The notes under the pieces are model-generated. The model was not told the DNA's origin and made no database searches. It was given only the letters and a program-made list of their open reading frames with translations. 64,000 nucleotides of DNA from Anaerostipes rhamnosivorans (GTDB lineage: Bacteria; Bacillota; Clostridia; Lachnospirales; Lachnospiraceae). A program made the translations under genes and the position numbers. The number at the start of each line of letters is the position of its first letter. The first letter of the stretch is position 1. Location: contig NZ_CP040058.1 in NCBI RefSeq assembly GCF_005280655.1, forward strand, positions 3,014,001 through 3,078,000, given 5' to 3'. This document shows, one piece after another, positions 34,123 through 43,858 of the stretch.

Positions 34123-35127
34123 ATGCAGCAGAAAAACTATATTGGACACCCTTCACAGATCATGGGTGTAGAAGAATACCGGCTGATGCACGGAAAAGGT
34201 GATCATATGCATATGCTTCACATACGGAATGGATTAGGCATGGAACTGGTAATTAATGCTGACCGCTGCGCCGACATTTCCCGGCTTTGCCTGGATGGGA
34301 AAAATTTAAGCTATACTTCCGTGGCAGGAGAAGTAGCCCCATCTTACTATACTTTGGGGCAGGATGGTTTCGGCTTTCTAAAATCATTTAACTGCGGTTT
34401 TCTCACAACATGCGGCTTTAACAACATTGGCTCTCCCAATGAAGATGAGGGGAAAATGCATGGTCTCCATGGAAATATTGGAAATACACCTTCCGATTAC
34501 ATCTATCACACTGAAAATGATAAGCAAATAGAGGTTCACGCACTGATAAAAGATCATGAGATCTTTGGAGCAAAATTCACATTAAAACGCGTTTTTACTA
34601 TTTCAAAAATATCCAATCAGATTATATTGAAGGATAATATCCTGAATGAAGGTTCAAAAACAGAACCTCTGATGTATCTTTACCACATAAATCTTGGTTA
34701 TCCGCTGTTAGATGAACATGCAGAAATCTACATAAATTCAGCCCATGTCTCACCGAGAGATGAGACGTCAAAAAAAGGGTTAAGCTCCTGGAATCAAATA
34801 CTTCCTCCCACACCGAATTTTTCTGAACAATGTTTTTACCATACTTACAATACGGATACTGCAAACATGATGGTCTATAACACCAAAATTGAAAAAGGCA
34901 TACAGATTCAGTTTCCTACCTGCCAGTTTCCTCAAAGTATCCAGTGGAAAATGATGGGGGAACGTGATTATGTTCTGGGACTGGAACCTTGTACTGCTTC
35001 CTTAGATGGCCGTCACCGGGTAAAGAACTCAGGGAATATCCTTTCTTTAGCTTCTGGAGAATCAAAGGAATTTTCTGTTACCGTCAATTTATTCACCAAT
35101 AAGGCTCAATGGGAATCCTATTTATAA
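34123..35127 (+). CDS. DUF4432 / aldose 1-epimerase-like protein
   Basis: 334 residues, related to the galactose mutarotase superfamily by the mostly beta pattern and motifs LHIRNGLGMELVINADRCADIS, FLKSFNCGFLTTCGFNNIGSP, KMHGLHGNIGNTPSDY and EPLMYLYHINLGYPLLDE (shown in part). DUF4432 proteins are found in sugar-catabolic operons and are thought to handle the anomeric form of a sugar or sugar phosphate. It is the first gene of the rightward ketose operon; repeat copy A3 separates it from the next gene. The start follows AAGGAGGTTTTT. Confidence 0.8.
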   Translation: MQQKNYIGHPSQIMGVEEYRLMHGKGDHMHMLHIRNGLGMELVINADRCADISRLCLDGKNLSYTSVAGEVAPSYYTLGQDGFGFLKSFNCGFLTTCGFNNIGSPNEDEGKMHGLHGNIGNTPSDYIYHTENDKQIEVHALIKDHEIFGAKFTLKRVFTISKISNQIILKDNILNEGSKTEPLMYLYHINLGYPLLDEHAEIYINSAHVSPRDETSKKGLSSWNQILPPTPNFSEQCFYHTYNTDTANMMVYNTKIEKGIQIQFPTCQFPQSIQWKMMGERDYVLGLEPCTASLDGRHRVKNSGNILSLASGESKEFSVTVNLFTNKAQWESYL

Positions 35128-35128
35128 A

Positions 35129-35255
35129 GAACAAAGCGGGCTTGCTCACTTTGAGCGCCAAATGTAATTTAACGAAGTTAAATAATTTCCTTACACATTT
35201 GTGTGCTGCGCACGATAAGCTGTAGGAGGTTCCACAGGAATTTCCTATGACATAA
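35129..35255 (+). repeat. Dispersed structured repeat A, copy A3 (inside an operon)
   Basis: A shorter copy between the mutarotase-like and isomerase genes. Here the nested stem reads ATTTAAC/GTTAAAT and AAATGT/ACATTT, and the last hairpin TAGGAGGTTCC...GGAATTTCCTA. These differ from other copies on both sides of the stems, so pairing is kept. Confidence 0.75.
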
Positions 35256-35288
35256 AGAAACTATTCATCTTTTAAGGAGGTAATGAGA

Positions 35289-36485
35289 ATGTCAACAATT
35301 AAGAAAGTATTTGAAGCAGGAAAAGGTATTTTACAGCTTACACCAACCTGGGTGCCAAGAGGATTCAACGAACCGGGACACAGGCTTCGTCTTCATCCCG
35401 ATGACTATTATGCACTCGGCATGAGCCGCGGAGGAATCTGCGAACGCTGGCTCGGTTCCATAACAAAGGCTCTCAATGGTCCTGAGACCGGGGAGACAGA
35501 AGGCATGAGCTACGTGCTTGCAGATAAAAAAACAAAAGAAAAAATACTTCTCTCAAAGTTTGTAGATGAGTTGGGTTCTTCCCTGATCGGGGAAACATTG
35601 ATGGAAAAGTACGGAACCTGGCCTGTTTTTGCAAAATTGTATGACTATGACAAGCCTCTATTCCACCATTTGCATTTGACAGAAGAGCGCGCAAATAAAA
35701 TCGGAATGCATGGAAAGCCAGAAGCCTACTACTTCCCACCGCAATATAACTCTTCTTATCTGGGAAGATTCCCTCTGACTTATTTTGGTTTTGATCCGTC
35801 CACAACCAAAGAAGAGGTTATGGACTGTCTTAAAAATTACGACGTGAAAGATACAAGAATCACAGAACTTTCCAGAGCCTACCGTATTAAATTAGGGACA
35901 GGATGGTATACTCCGGCCGGTGTTATCCATGCCCCGGCCTCTGTGGTAACCTTTGAACCCCAGTGGAACAGTGATGTAAATACTATCATGGAAAATGTAA
36001 CCATGGGTGAAGTAAACCCACATAATCTTCTGACCGACTGCGCTCCGGAAGAAGAAAAAAATGACCTGGATGCTATTTTTGCTCAGATTGACTGGGAGGA
36101 AAGCACACGCCCTGATTATAAAGAAACCTACTTCCGTATGCCGAAAATCAAGACAGAATCAAATAGAGCTATTGAAAAGTGGGTTGCCTATGCAAATGAT
36201 TTTGTCGCTGCGAAAGAAGTCACTATACTTCCTGGACAAACTTATACTCTCACTGATCAGGCTGCATATGGTGCTGTGATCACACAGGGCCACGGAACTT
36301 TCGGCTGTTTTGAATGCGAGGCTCCGGGGCTGCTCCATTTTGACGATATTTCCGGTGATGAATTTTTTGTTTCTGAAAAAGCCGCAAAAAACGGCGTTAT
36401 AGTTAAAAACACCAGTTCTTATGAATCCCTGGTAATTCTTCAGAACTATGCGAATAACAATCCTGAAGTACCAGCCAGCATCTAA
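35289..36485 (+). CDS. Mannose-6-phosphate isomerase-like cupin protein
   Basis: 399 residues. Two cupin-like parts are visible: the N-terminal half with FHHLHLTEERANKIGMHGKPEAYYF (metal-ligand type histidines, shown in part) and LGTGWYTPAGVIHAP, and a C-terminal half with TLTDQAAYGAVITQGHGTFG. This resembles class I mannose-6-phosphate isomerases without their exact active-site set, so an aldose-ketose isomerase on another sugar is likely. The start is ATG 35289 (AAGGAGG at eight bases), not the ATG six bases earlier. It lies 15 bases before the epimerase gene. Confidence 0.78.
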   Translation: MSTIKKVFEAGKGILQLTPTWVPRGFNEPGHRLRLHPDDYYALGMSRGGICERWLGSITKALNGPETGETEGMSYVLADKKTKEKILLSKFVDELGSSLIGETLMEKYGTWPVFAKLYDYDKPLFHHLHLTEERANKIGMHGKPEAYYFPPQYNSSYLGRFPLTYFGFDPSTTKEEVMDCLKNYDVKDTRITELSRAYRIKLGTGWYTPAGVIHAPASVVTFEPQWNSDVNTIMENVTMGEVNPHNLLTDCAPEEEKNDLDAIFAQIDWEESTRPDYKETYFRMPKIKTESNRAIEKWVAYANDFVAAKEVTILPGQTYTLTDQAAYGAVITQGHGTFGCFECEAPGLLHFDDISGDEFFVSEKAAKNGVIVKNTSSYESLVILQNYANNNPEVPASI

Positions 36486-36500
36486 CTGAAAGGAGCTCTT

Positions 36501-37358
36501 ATGAGAAATAAATTCGGAGTTGACAGTTTCATTTGGACTGAATCCTTTTCTGAAAAAGATTTATGGATCATCCCAAAGGCAAAAGAACTGGGATTTGAAG
36601 TCATTGACTTTGCGATCTCCAATCCATTTACATTTCCAGTAAAACAGGTAAAGGCTGAACTGGAACGGGTGGGTATTGACTGTGTCTGCACGACAACACT
36701 GACACCAGGGACGAACCCGATCTCCCCGGATCCAGAGATTAGGGCAGCGGGCGTCAAGGCCATGAAAAAATGCGTGGATATCTGCAACGAACTGGGAGCA
36801 CCGATCCTGGGCGGAGTAAACTATGCAGGCTGGGGTTATCTCACAAAGAAACCAAGAACACAGGAAGAATGGGACTACGGTGTGGCATGTATGCGTGAAG
36901 TGGCTGAATATGCTAAAGAAACAGGCGATGTGACCATCTGTGTAGAGTGTGTCAACCGTTTCGAGACACATTTCCTCAACATTGCGGAGGACGCTGTTCA
37001 GTTCTGCAAGGATGTGGGAACAGGAAATGTCAAAGTTCATCTTGACTGCTTCCATATGATCCGCGAGGAGAAGAGCTTTGCCGGAGCTGTAAAGACCTGC
37101 GGAAAGGAATATCTCGGATATGTGCATGTCAATGAAAACGACAGGGGAATCCCGGGAACCGGATTGGTGCCGTTTAAGGAATTCTTCACGGCGTTAAAGG
37201 AAATCGGTTATGATGGACCGTTAGTCATTGAATCCTTTGACCCAAGCTTTGAAGAACTGTCCGGCAACTGTGCGATCTGGAGAAAGTTTGCTGATACAGG
37301 AGAAGAACTTGCCATTGAAGGACTTAAGAATCTGAAAGCCATCGCGGCTGAGATATAG
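36501..37358 (+). CDS. Sugar epimerase of the D-tagatose/D-allulose 3-epimerase-like family
   Basis: 285-residue TIM barrel of the AP-endonuclease-2 superfamily. Likely metal ligands are Glu in ICVECVNRFE, Asp in VHLDCFHM, His in GYVHVNENDRG and Glu in PLVIESFDP; this ligand set and spacing match ketose 3-epimerases (D-tagatose 3-epimerase group). It would interconvert free ketoses or their phosphates ahead of the DhaK/DhaL kinase. Start after GAAAGGAGCTCTT. The exact sugar is not shown. Confidence 0.85.
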   Translation: MRNKFGVDSFIWTESFSEKDLWIIPKAKELGFEVIDFAISNPFTFPVKQVKAELERVGIDCVCTTTLTPGTNPISPDPEIRAAGVKAMKKCVDICNELGAPILGGVNYAGWGYLTKKPRTQEEWDYGVACMREVAEYAKETGDVTICVECVNRFETHFLNIAEDAVQFCKDVGTGNVKVHLDCFHMIREEKSFAGAVKTCGKEYLGYVHVNENDRGIPGTGLVPFKEFFTALKEIGYDGPLVIESFDPSFEELSGNCAIWRKFADTGEELAIEGLKNLKAIAAEI

Positions 37359-37370
37359 GAGGGAGAACAG

Positions 37371-38462
37371 ATGAATCGAATTGTAAACAATCCTGATTAC
37401 GCTGTTGAGGATATGCTGAAAGGATTTGTAAAGACACACAAGGATATTGTGGCACCTACAGAAGATCCCCGTGTCCTGAAATATAAAGATGCACCGGTGG
37501 AAGGAAAAGTGGGAATTGTCACCGGAGGAGGTTCCGGACATAAACCAGCGTTCATCGGTTACATCGGAAAGAATATGTGTGATGCGGTAGCTGTGGGAGA
37601 GATTTTCTCATCACCTACGGCCAAAGCTTTTTTGGACGCCATGAAAGAGGCTGATTCAGGAAAGGGTGTTGCATGTCTTTACGGAAATTATGCCGGAGAC
37701 AATATGAACGTCAAAATGGCTATGAGAAAAGCAAAGAAACTGGGAATCGATGTAAAAACAGTGGTTGCCAACGACGACTGTGCATCTGCTCCAAAGGATG
37801 AGCTGGAAAAACGCCGCGGTGTCGCCGGGGAAGTCCTCATGTGGAAGATCGGAGGCGCAAAAGCTTCCATGGGAGCAGACCTTGACGGTGTCATTGCCGC
37901 AGCACAGAAAGCCATCGACAACACCAGATCCGTAGGGATCGGTACTGCACCGTGCACCATCCCGGCAGTGGGACATCCAAACTTTGAGATCAAAGACGGG
38001 ACCATGGAAGTGGGAATCGGACATCACGGGGAGCCGGGCATTAATGTACAGCCTTTAAAAACTGCAAACGAGATCGCAGATGAAATGCTGGATATCATTC
38101 TTCCGGACCTTCCTTTTGCAGAGGGTGACGAAGTTGTAGTGCTCCTCTCCGGATTAGGTGCCACACCTGTCATGGAACAGTACATTGTATATGACCGTGT
38201 AGAAGAAGTTCTCACTGAAAAAGGAATCAGTGTGCACAAAGCATATGTAGGAAATTATTTTACTTCTCTTGAAATGATGGGTGTCACACTCACTGTCATG
38301 AAGCTGGATGACGAACTGGAAGAATGCATCGACATGCCTTGCAACTCTGTCGGCTTAAAGCAGCTGCAGGGAATGACACGAGAAGCCAGAATAAACCGTG
38401 TAGCTATTCCTGTTAGTGCGGATAAAAATGATAATAAGGAGAAAGATAATGTCAAGTTTTAA
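37371..38462 (+). CDS. DhaK-family ketose kinase subunit
   Basis: 363 residues, full DhaK length. The substrate loop TGGGSGHKPAFIGYIG replaces the usual GGGSGHEPAH, and GIGHHGEPG holds His219, equivalent to the histidine that binds dihydroxyacetone covalently. It works with the following DhaL. No DhaM is present in the window. The altered loop and the company of a ketose 3-epimerase and class II aldolase suggest a ketose other than dihydroxyacetone (for example a tetrulose or pentulose). The 3' end overlaps dhaL by 14 bases. Confidence 0.88.
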   Translation: MNRIVNNPDYAVEDMLKGFVKTHKDIVAPTEDPRVLKYKDAPVEGKVGIVTGGGSGHKPAFIGYIGKNMCDAVAVGEIFSSPTAKAFLDAMKEADSGKGVACLYGNYAGDNMNVKMAMRKAKKLGIDVKTVVANDDCASAPKDELEKRRGVAGEVLMWKIGGAKASMGADLDGVIAAAQKAIDNTRSVGIGTAPCTIPAVGHPNFEIKDGTMEVGIGHHGEPGINVQPLKTANEIADEMLDIILPDLPFAEGDEVVVLLSGLGATPVMEQYIVYDRVEEVLTEKGISVHKAYVGNYFTSLEMMGVTLTVMKLDDELEECIDMPCNSVGLKQLQGMTREARINRVAIPVSADKNDNKEKDNVKF

Positions 38463-39087
38463 AAATGCAGATGCAGGCGTTATCGTCGATCATCTGATCA
38501 AGACAATCCAGGAACAGAGAGATTACTTAAGCGAGATTGACGGAAAGATCGGTGACGGCGACCACGGCATCAATATGAACAAAGGGTTTACCATGTGTAA
38601 AGATAAACTGAAAGGCCAAGCCTATAACATGAGTGAAGGCCTGTGTGCTCTTGGGGAAACTCTTTTAGAGGATATCGGAGGTTCTATGGGGCCGTTATAC
38701 GGACTTTTATTTGATGAGCTTTCTGCTGCAAGCGAAGATCAAGAGGACATTGATGTAGAGGTATTCGGAAAGATGATCACCGGAGCCGTGGAAGGGATCC
38801 AGGAGATCAGCCTTGCAAAGCTTGGAGACAAGACTCTTCTTGATACTCTGATCCCTGCAAAAGAAGCTTTCATAATAGCAAAAGAAGCAGGGAAAGATTT
38901 TTCTGAATGTCTGGATGCCATGAGGGATGCCGCTAAAAAAGGATGGGAGTCTACCAAAGATATGATAGCTAAGGTTGGACGGTCAAGCCGTCTAGGAGAA
39001 CGAAGCCGCGGTGTTCTTGATGCAGGTGCAACCAGCTGCTATTTTATCCTAGATTGTCTTGCGTCTTCTATCCAGTCTATACTATAA
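38449..39087 (+). CDS. DhaL-family ketose kinase subunit
   Basis: 212 residues. The nucleotide- and Mg-binding motif DGDHGINMNKGF with its aspartates, GGSMGPLYG, LGDKTLLDTLIPA and GRSSRLGERSRGVLDAGATS are the DhaL signature in order. Start ATG 38449 follows AAGGAGAAAGATA inside the dhaK end. Without DhaM it is probably ATP-dependent rather than PTS-dependent, but DhaM could be elsewhere. Confidence 0.9.
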   Translation: MSSFKNADAGVIVDHLIKTIQEQRDYLSEIDGKIGDGDHGINMNKGFTMCKDKLKGQAYNMSEGLCALGETLLEDIGGSMGPLYGLLFDELSAASEDQEDIDVEVFGKMITGAVEGIQEISLAKLGDKTLLDTLIPAKEAFIIAKEAGKDFSECLDAMRDAAKKGWESTKDMIAKVGRSSRLGERSRGVLDAGATSCYFILDCLASSIQSIL

Positions 39088-39132
39088 TTAGCTTATATGC
39101 ATAGCAGCCCACCAACAATGAAAGGAGGTTGT

Positions 39133-39993
39133 ATGTCAAGCGAAATCAATGTTTTAGACAGCATCGACAACCTTTATCAACAGTTATTTTCAAAGGAAAA
39201 GCAAATTGCCGACTATATAAAAGATCACCCGGATGAAGTTGTCATGATGAACGTATCCCAACTTGCCAAAGCCAGCGGTACCAGTGAGGCAACGGTTGTA
39301 AGAACCTGCAAACATCTAGGGTATCAGGGATACTATCAGCTTCGTTTAATTTTATCCAGAGATATCGGCACAAAATCCAATGATATTGGCATTGATGCAG
39401 ATACAGATTTTGTTTCTTATACGTTTGAACGCAATATTCAAAACTTAAGAAACCTCTCATCCAATTTGTCCAAAGATGTACTGTTACAATGTGCTCTTAT
39501 ATTGCTCAAAGCTCCTGCGGTTCATATCATAGCTACAGGAAACACGACACCGATTGCATTGGATTTAAGCTTTCGGCTTTCCCGGTTTGGTGTTCAGTCT
39601 TTTAGTAGTTCCATTTCCGAGTACTATTTGAACAATGTTAGCCTTGGCAGTAAAGAAGACGTTGTGATCGCAATTTCTGGTTCCGGAACTTCAAAACAAG
39701 TGCTTCAGGCTGCTGATATCGCAAAAGATATCGGAATGACGATCATGTCGATTACCTCCGACAGTGATTCACCTTTGGCAAGGGTCTCTGATCATATTCT
39801 GTCCAGCACCGAAGAACACCCTTTGTTCAATGAGACAAAAGAACCCTTATCACATTTGTGTTCTATGGCCATATGTGATGCACTCCTTTACGCGGTCAAA
39901 ATATGTTTATTGACACAGACTTCAAAATCTTTTCCCTCTCTCAAAAAGCGAACGGATGAGATGGAAGTTTACTTATCAACAACAAAATTGTAG
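39133..39993 (+). CDS. RpiR-family transcriptional regulator
   Basis: 286 residues. The N-terminal HTH_6 domain (about 1-80: FSKEKQIADYIKDHPDEVVMMNVSQLAKASGTSEATVVR in pieces) precedes a SIS sugar-phosphate-binding domain (about 125-255: VHIIATGNTTPIALDLSFRL, VVIAISGSGTSKQVLQAA, ITSDSDSPLARVSD). The ATG at 39133 follows AAAGGAGGTTGT. As last gene of the ketose operon it most likely controls both divergent arms in response to a sugar phosphate. Confidence 0.93.
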   Translation: MSSEINVLDSIDNLYQQLFSKEKQIADYIKDHPDEVVMMNVSQLAKASGTSEATVVRTCKHLGYQGYYQLRLILSRDIGTKSNDIGIDADTDFVSYTFERNIQNLRNLSSNLSKDVLLQCALILLKAPAVHIIATGNTTPIALDLSFRLSRFGVQSFSSSISEYYLNNVSLGSKEDVVIAISGSGTSKQVLQAADIAKDIGMTIMSITSDSDSPLARVSDHILSSTEEHPLFNETKEPLSHLCSMAICDALLYAVKICLLTQTSKSFPSLKKRTDEMEVYLSTTKL

Positions 39994-40005
39994 AATCAAA
40001 AAAAG

Positions 40006-40046
40006 AAGCCGGGATACTGCTAATCAGTGTCCCGACTTCTTCATTT
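40006..40046. terminator. Bidirectional terminator between ketose operon and PFOR
   Basis: GAAGCCGGGATACTG pairs with CAGTGTCCCGACTTC, flanked by A and T runs. Confidence 0.85.
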
Positions 40047-40060
40047 TTGCTAAAGATATT

Positions 40061-43000
40061 TTATTTATCTGCTAATTCTTTCAAACGAGCATATTTTTCT
40101 TTGGCATTCTTTTCTGCCTGCTCAAACAGCTCCTTAGCTCTCTCAGGATTCTGGCGAGCAAGAGCGTTGTAACGAACCTCACCCATGATGAAGTCATTGT
40201 ACTCTGTTGTAGGCTCTTTAGAATCTAATGAGAATGGATTCTTTCCTTCTTCAGCTAATTCAGGGTTGAAACGGAATAAGTTCCAGTATCCTGATGTAAC
40301 TGCTTTCTTTTCTTCAGACTGAGCAATGCTCATTCCACCCTTGATACCGTGGTTGATACATGGAGCATAACCGATGATCAGTGATGGTCCTGGATAAGCT
40401 TCTGCCTCTGCGATCGCTTTGACTGTCTGATTGTAATCAGCACCCATAGAGATCTGAGCAACATATACATATCCGTAGCTCATTGCGATTGCTGCAAGGT
40501 CTTTTTTCTTCACAGCCTTACCTGCTGCTGCGAACTGAGCGATCGCACCTGCCGGTGTAGATTTGGATGCCTGTCCGCCGGTGTTAGAGTAAACCTCTGT
40601 ATCGAATACAAAGATATTAACATCTTCACCACTTGCAAGTACATGGTCAACACCGCCAAAGCCGATGTCGTAAGCCCATCCGTCACCACCGAAGATCCAC
40701 TGAGATTTCTTAGATAAGTAATCTTTCATCTTAAGGATTTCTTTTCCTTCTTCACATCCGCAAGCTTCCAGTGCTGCAACTAATTTCTTAGTAGCTGCTC
40801 CGTTTTTCTTACCGTCTGTGTAAGTATCTAAGTATTCAGCCGCTGCTGCTTTTACATCTGCATTATCTGTAGATTCTGCTAATGCTGCAACCTTTTCTTT
40901 TGTCTGCTCTCTTAAAGTATTCTGTCCTGTGAACATACCTAAACCAAACTCAGCATTGTCTTCGAACAGTGAGTTAGACCAAGCCGGTCCCTGTCCTTCG
41001 CTGTTTACTGTGTAAGGTGTTGCAGGTGAAGAACCACCCCAGATAGAAGAACATCCTGTCGCATTGGCAATGTACATTCTGTCTCCGAATAACTGAGTGA
41101 TCAGTTTCGCATATGGAGTCTCTCCACATCCTGCACAAGCTCCTGAGAACTCAAGGAGAGGTTTCTTGAACTGGCTTCCCTTAACAGATTCTGGTTTAAA
41201 CTTGTCAAAGATATCTTCTTTTATAGGTAAAGACTGTCCATAGTTGTAAACTTCCTGCTGATCTCTCATGCTGTCGAGTGGTGCCATTGTAAGAGCTTTC
41301 TCGCCTTTCTTACCTGGGCAGACATTTGCACAAGAACCACATCCTGTACAGTCAAGAACAGTAGTTGTCATTACAAATTTGTAATCTGGCATTCCCGTCA
41401 TCGGAAGAGATTTTGTAGCTTCCGGTGCTGCAGCAAGTTCTGCTTCTGTCATGGCAACAGGACGGATAACTGCATGAGGACATACATATGCACAGAAGTT
41501 ACACTGGATACAGTTGTCCGGATTCCATGTAGGAACGTCTACAGCAACTCCACGTTTTTCGTATGCAGCAGATCCCTGAGGCATATGACCGTCAGCGTAA
41601 GGAACTAAGTCGCTTACCTTAAGGCTGTTACCAATCTGTCCATTGACAGCGTTCTGAATGTTGTTAACATAATCAACAAGATCTTTTCTATCTCCGGATA
41701 CTGGATGTAATAAGCTTTCTTCTCCGCAGTCAGCCCATTCAGCAGGAACCGGAACTTCTACAACACTCTTAGCACCAGCTTCGATCGCGTCATGATTCAT
41801 CTTAACGATGTGATCACCCTTCTTGCTGTAAGAAGCAGTAGCAGCGTCTTTCATATACTGGATCGCGTCTGCTTCCGGAATAATTCCAGATAATTTGAAG
41901 AATGCAGACTGAAGTACAGTATTGATACGTCCGCCAAGTCCAATCTCTTTACCGATCTTGATACCATCGATCACATAGAACTTGATGTTGTGTTTTGCCA
42001 TGTAAGCTTTTACCTGTCCTGGAAGATGATCTCCGATTTCTTCTACCGGCCAGCTACAGTTTAACAAGAATGTTCCGCCATCTTTTAAGTCCTGAACCAT
42101 GTTGTATTTTGTCATGTACGGAGCACAGTGACATGCAACAAAATCAGCTTTGTTGATCAGGTAAGTTGCTTTGATCGGGTCATCGCCGAAACGTAAGTGG
42201 GAAATTGTAACACCACCGGATTTCTTGGAATCATAATCAAAGTATGCCTGAGCATATTTGTCAGTGTGGTCACCGATGATCTTGATGGAGTTCTTGTTAG
42301 CACCAACGGTACCATCTGCTCCAAGACCCCAGAACTTACAGCTTACTGTGCTTTCTGGTGTAGAAGAAACAGCTTCTCCTCTTTCAAGAGATAAGTTTGT
42401 CACATCATCGTTGATCGCAACTGTGAATTCTTTCTTATCTTTGTTATTGAATACAGAGATGATATCAGCAGGAGTTGTATCTTTGGATCCTAATCCGTAA
42501 CGTCCTCCGTTGATTGTTACCTGCTCGAATTTTGTTCCTCTTAATGCAGAAACAACGTCTAAGTATAATGGCTCTCCAAGAGATCCCGGTTCTTTTGTTC
42601 TGTCTAAAACGTTGATTGTTTTAACAGTCTCTGGGATAACTTCGAGTAATTTTTCAGCTACGAATGGTCTGTAAAGTCTTACTTTAACAACACCGACTTT
42701 TTCGCCTTTTGCTGTTAAGTAATCGATGGTCTCATCGATAGTCTCACATACAGATCCCATTGCAATGATAACAGATTCAGCATCAGCAGCTCCGTAGTAG
42801 TTGAATAATTTATAATCTGTACCGATCTTTGCATTAACCTGGTTCATGTAATCTTCGACGATTGCCGGGAATGCATCGTAGTATTTGTTGCATGCTTCTC
42901 TTGCCTGGAAGAAGATATCTGGATTCTGAGCAGATCCGCGGAGAACCGGATGTTCTGGATTCAAAGCATTTGCTCTGAACTTTTCAAGAGCATCGTAATC

Positions 43001-43585
43001 TACCATATCTGCAAGATCTTCGTTGTCCCACATTTCAATCTTCTGGATCTCATGAGATGTTCTGAATCCATCGAAGAAATGGAGAACTGGAACGCTTCCC
43101 TTGATTGTAGATAAATGAGCAACAGCGCCTAAGTCCATAACTTCCTGAACGCTGGAGCTGCAAAGCATTGCAAAACCTGTCTGGCGACAAGCGTAAACGT
43201 CAGAGTGATCACCAAAGATATTCAGTGCATGAGATGCGATTGCACGTGCAGATACATCAAATACACAAGGCATTAATTCACCTGCGATCTTGTACATATT
43301 AGGAATCATCAGTAATAATCCCTGAGATGCAGTGTATGTAGTTGTCAATGCGCCTGCTGCAAGAGATCCGTGAACAGTTCCTGCTGCTCCGCCCTCTGAC
43401 TGCATTTCAACTAATTTTACAGGATGTCCGAAAATATTTTTCTTTCCCTGTGTTGCCCACTGGTCTGTTGATTCTGCCATTGGTGAGGATGGTGTAATTG
43501 GGTAGATAGCAGCTGTCTCAGTAAAAGCGTAAGACACGTGTGCTGCAGCTGTGTTACCATCCATGGTTTTCATTTTTCTTGCCAT
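40061..43585 (-). CDS. nifJ: Pyruvate:ferredoxin (flavodoxin) oxidoreductase, single-chain
   Basis: 1174 residues, the usual size of the one-chain enzyme. It oxidises pyruvate with CoA to acetyl-CoA, CO2 and reduced ferredoxin. Domains in order: the N-terminal TPP-pyrimidine domain (TAAIYPITPSSPMAE), the CoA and gamma domains, two 4Fe-4S motifs (CIQCNFCAYVCP and CTGCGSCANVCPG), and the TPP-binding domain with ACAGCGETPYAKL and GDGWAYDIGFGGVDHV plus EVYSNTGGQASK. Start ATG 43585 follows AGGAGGAAGAAAC. It is transcribed alone, with its promoter in the 273-bp gap upstream. Codon use and strong RBS suggest high expression. Confidence 0.98.
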   Translation of the reverse strand: MARKMKTMDGNTAAAHVSYAFTETAAIYPITPSSPMAESTDQWATQGKKNIFGHPVKLVEMQSEGGAAGTVHGSLAAGALTTTYTASQGLLLMIPNMYKIAGELMPCVFDVSARAIASHALNIFGDHSDVYACRQTGFAMLCSSSVQEVMDLGAVAHLSTIKGSVPVLHFFDGFRTSHEIQKIEMWDNEDLADMVDYDALEKFRANALNPEHPVLRGSAQNPDIFFQAREACNKYYDAFPAIVEDYMNQVNAKIGTDYKLFNYYGAADAESVIIAMGSVCETIDETIDYLTAKGEKVGVVKVRLYRPFVAEKLLEVIPETVKTINVLDRTKEPGSLGEPLYLDVVSALRGTKFEQVTINGGRYGLGSKDTTPADIISVFNNKDKKEFTVAINDDVTNLSLERGEAVSSTPESTVSCKFWGLGADGTVGANKNSIKIIGDHTDKYAQAYFDYDSKKSGGVTISHLRFGDDPIKATYLINKADFVACHCAPYMTKYNMVQDLKDGGTFLLNCSWPVEEIGDHLPGQVKAYMAKHNIKFYVIDGIKIGKEIGLGGRINTVLQSAFFKLSGIIPEADAIQYMKDAATASYSKKGDHIVKMNHDAIEAGAKSVVEVPVPAEWADCGEESLLHPVSGDRKDLVDYVNNIQNAVNGQIGNSLKVSDLVPYADGHMPQGSAAYEKRGVAVDVPTWNPDNCIQCNFCAYVCPHAVIRPVAMTEAELAAAPEATKSLPMTGMPDYKFVMTTTVLDCTGCGSCANVCPGKKGEKALTMAPLDSMRDQQEVYNYGQSLPIKEDIFDKFKPESVKGSQFKKPLLEFSGACAGCGETPYAKLITQLFGDRMYIANATGCSSIWGGSSPATPYTVNSEGQGPAWSNSLFEDNAEFGLGMFTGQNTLREQTKEKVAALAESTDNADVKAAAAEYLDTYTDGKKNGAATKKLVAALEACGCEEGKEILKMKDYLSKKSQWIFGGDGWAYDIGFGGVDHVLASGEDVNIFVFDTEVYSNTGGQASKSTPAGAIAQFAAAGKAVKKKDLAAIAMSYGYVYVAQISMGADYNQTVKAIAEAEAYPGPSLIIGYAPCINHGIKGGMSIAQSEEKKAVTSGYWNLFRFNPELAEEGKNPFSLDSKEPTTEYNDFIMGEVRYNALARQNPERAKELFEQAEKNAKEKYARLKELADK

Positions 43586-43858
43586 GTTTCTTCCTCCTAA
43601 AAAATCTTGTGCAAATATTAACAATCTACACTTAAGTTTTTCCCTGCTCCTTCCAGCGGAGACAGGATGTTATCACAACAACGAGACCGTTGTTTAGAAC
43701 AAAATAAAACTGTATACAATCCTGCATACAGCTTTATTCTACATCATTCAGGCGGGTTTTTAAAGGATTTTACCCAAATTTCTTCGTATTTTTTTTAGTA
43801 CTTTATGAATCATTTTTCTCCATGAAAATCTTGTCCAAAAAATAACAGTGTCTTTTGT
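43586..43858 (-). promoter_or_regulatory. Upstream region of PFOR and terminator of mltG
   Basis: AATAAAACTGTAT (43703-43715) and ATACAGCTTTATT (43726-43738) form a terminator-like stem for the gene to the right. An AACAACG/CGTTGTT hairpin lies near 43677-43694, and an extended -10 box TGTTAATAT is seen near 43615-43623. No Rex-type operator was recognised. Confidence 0.5.
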
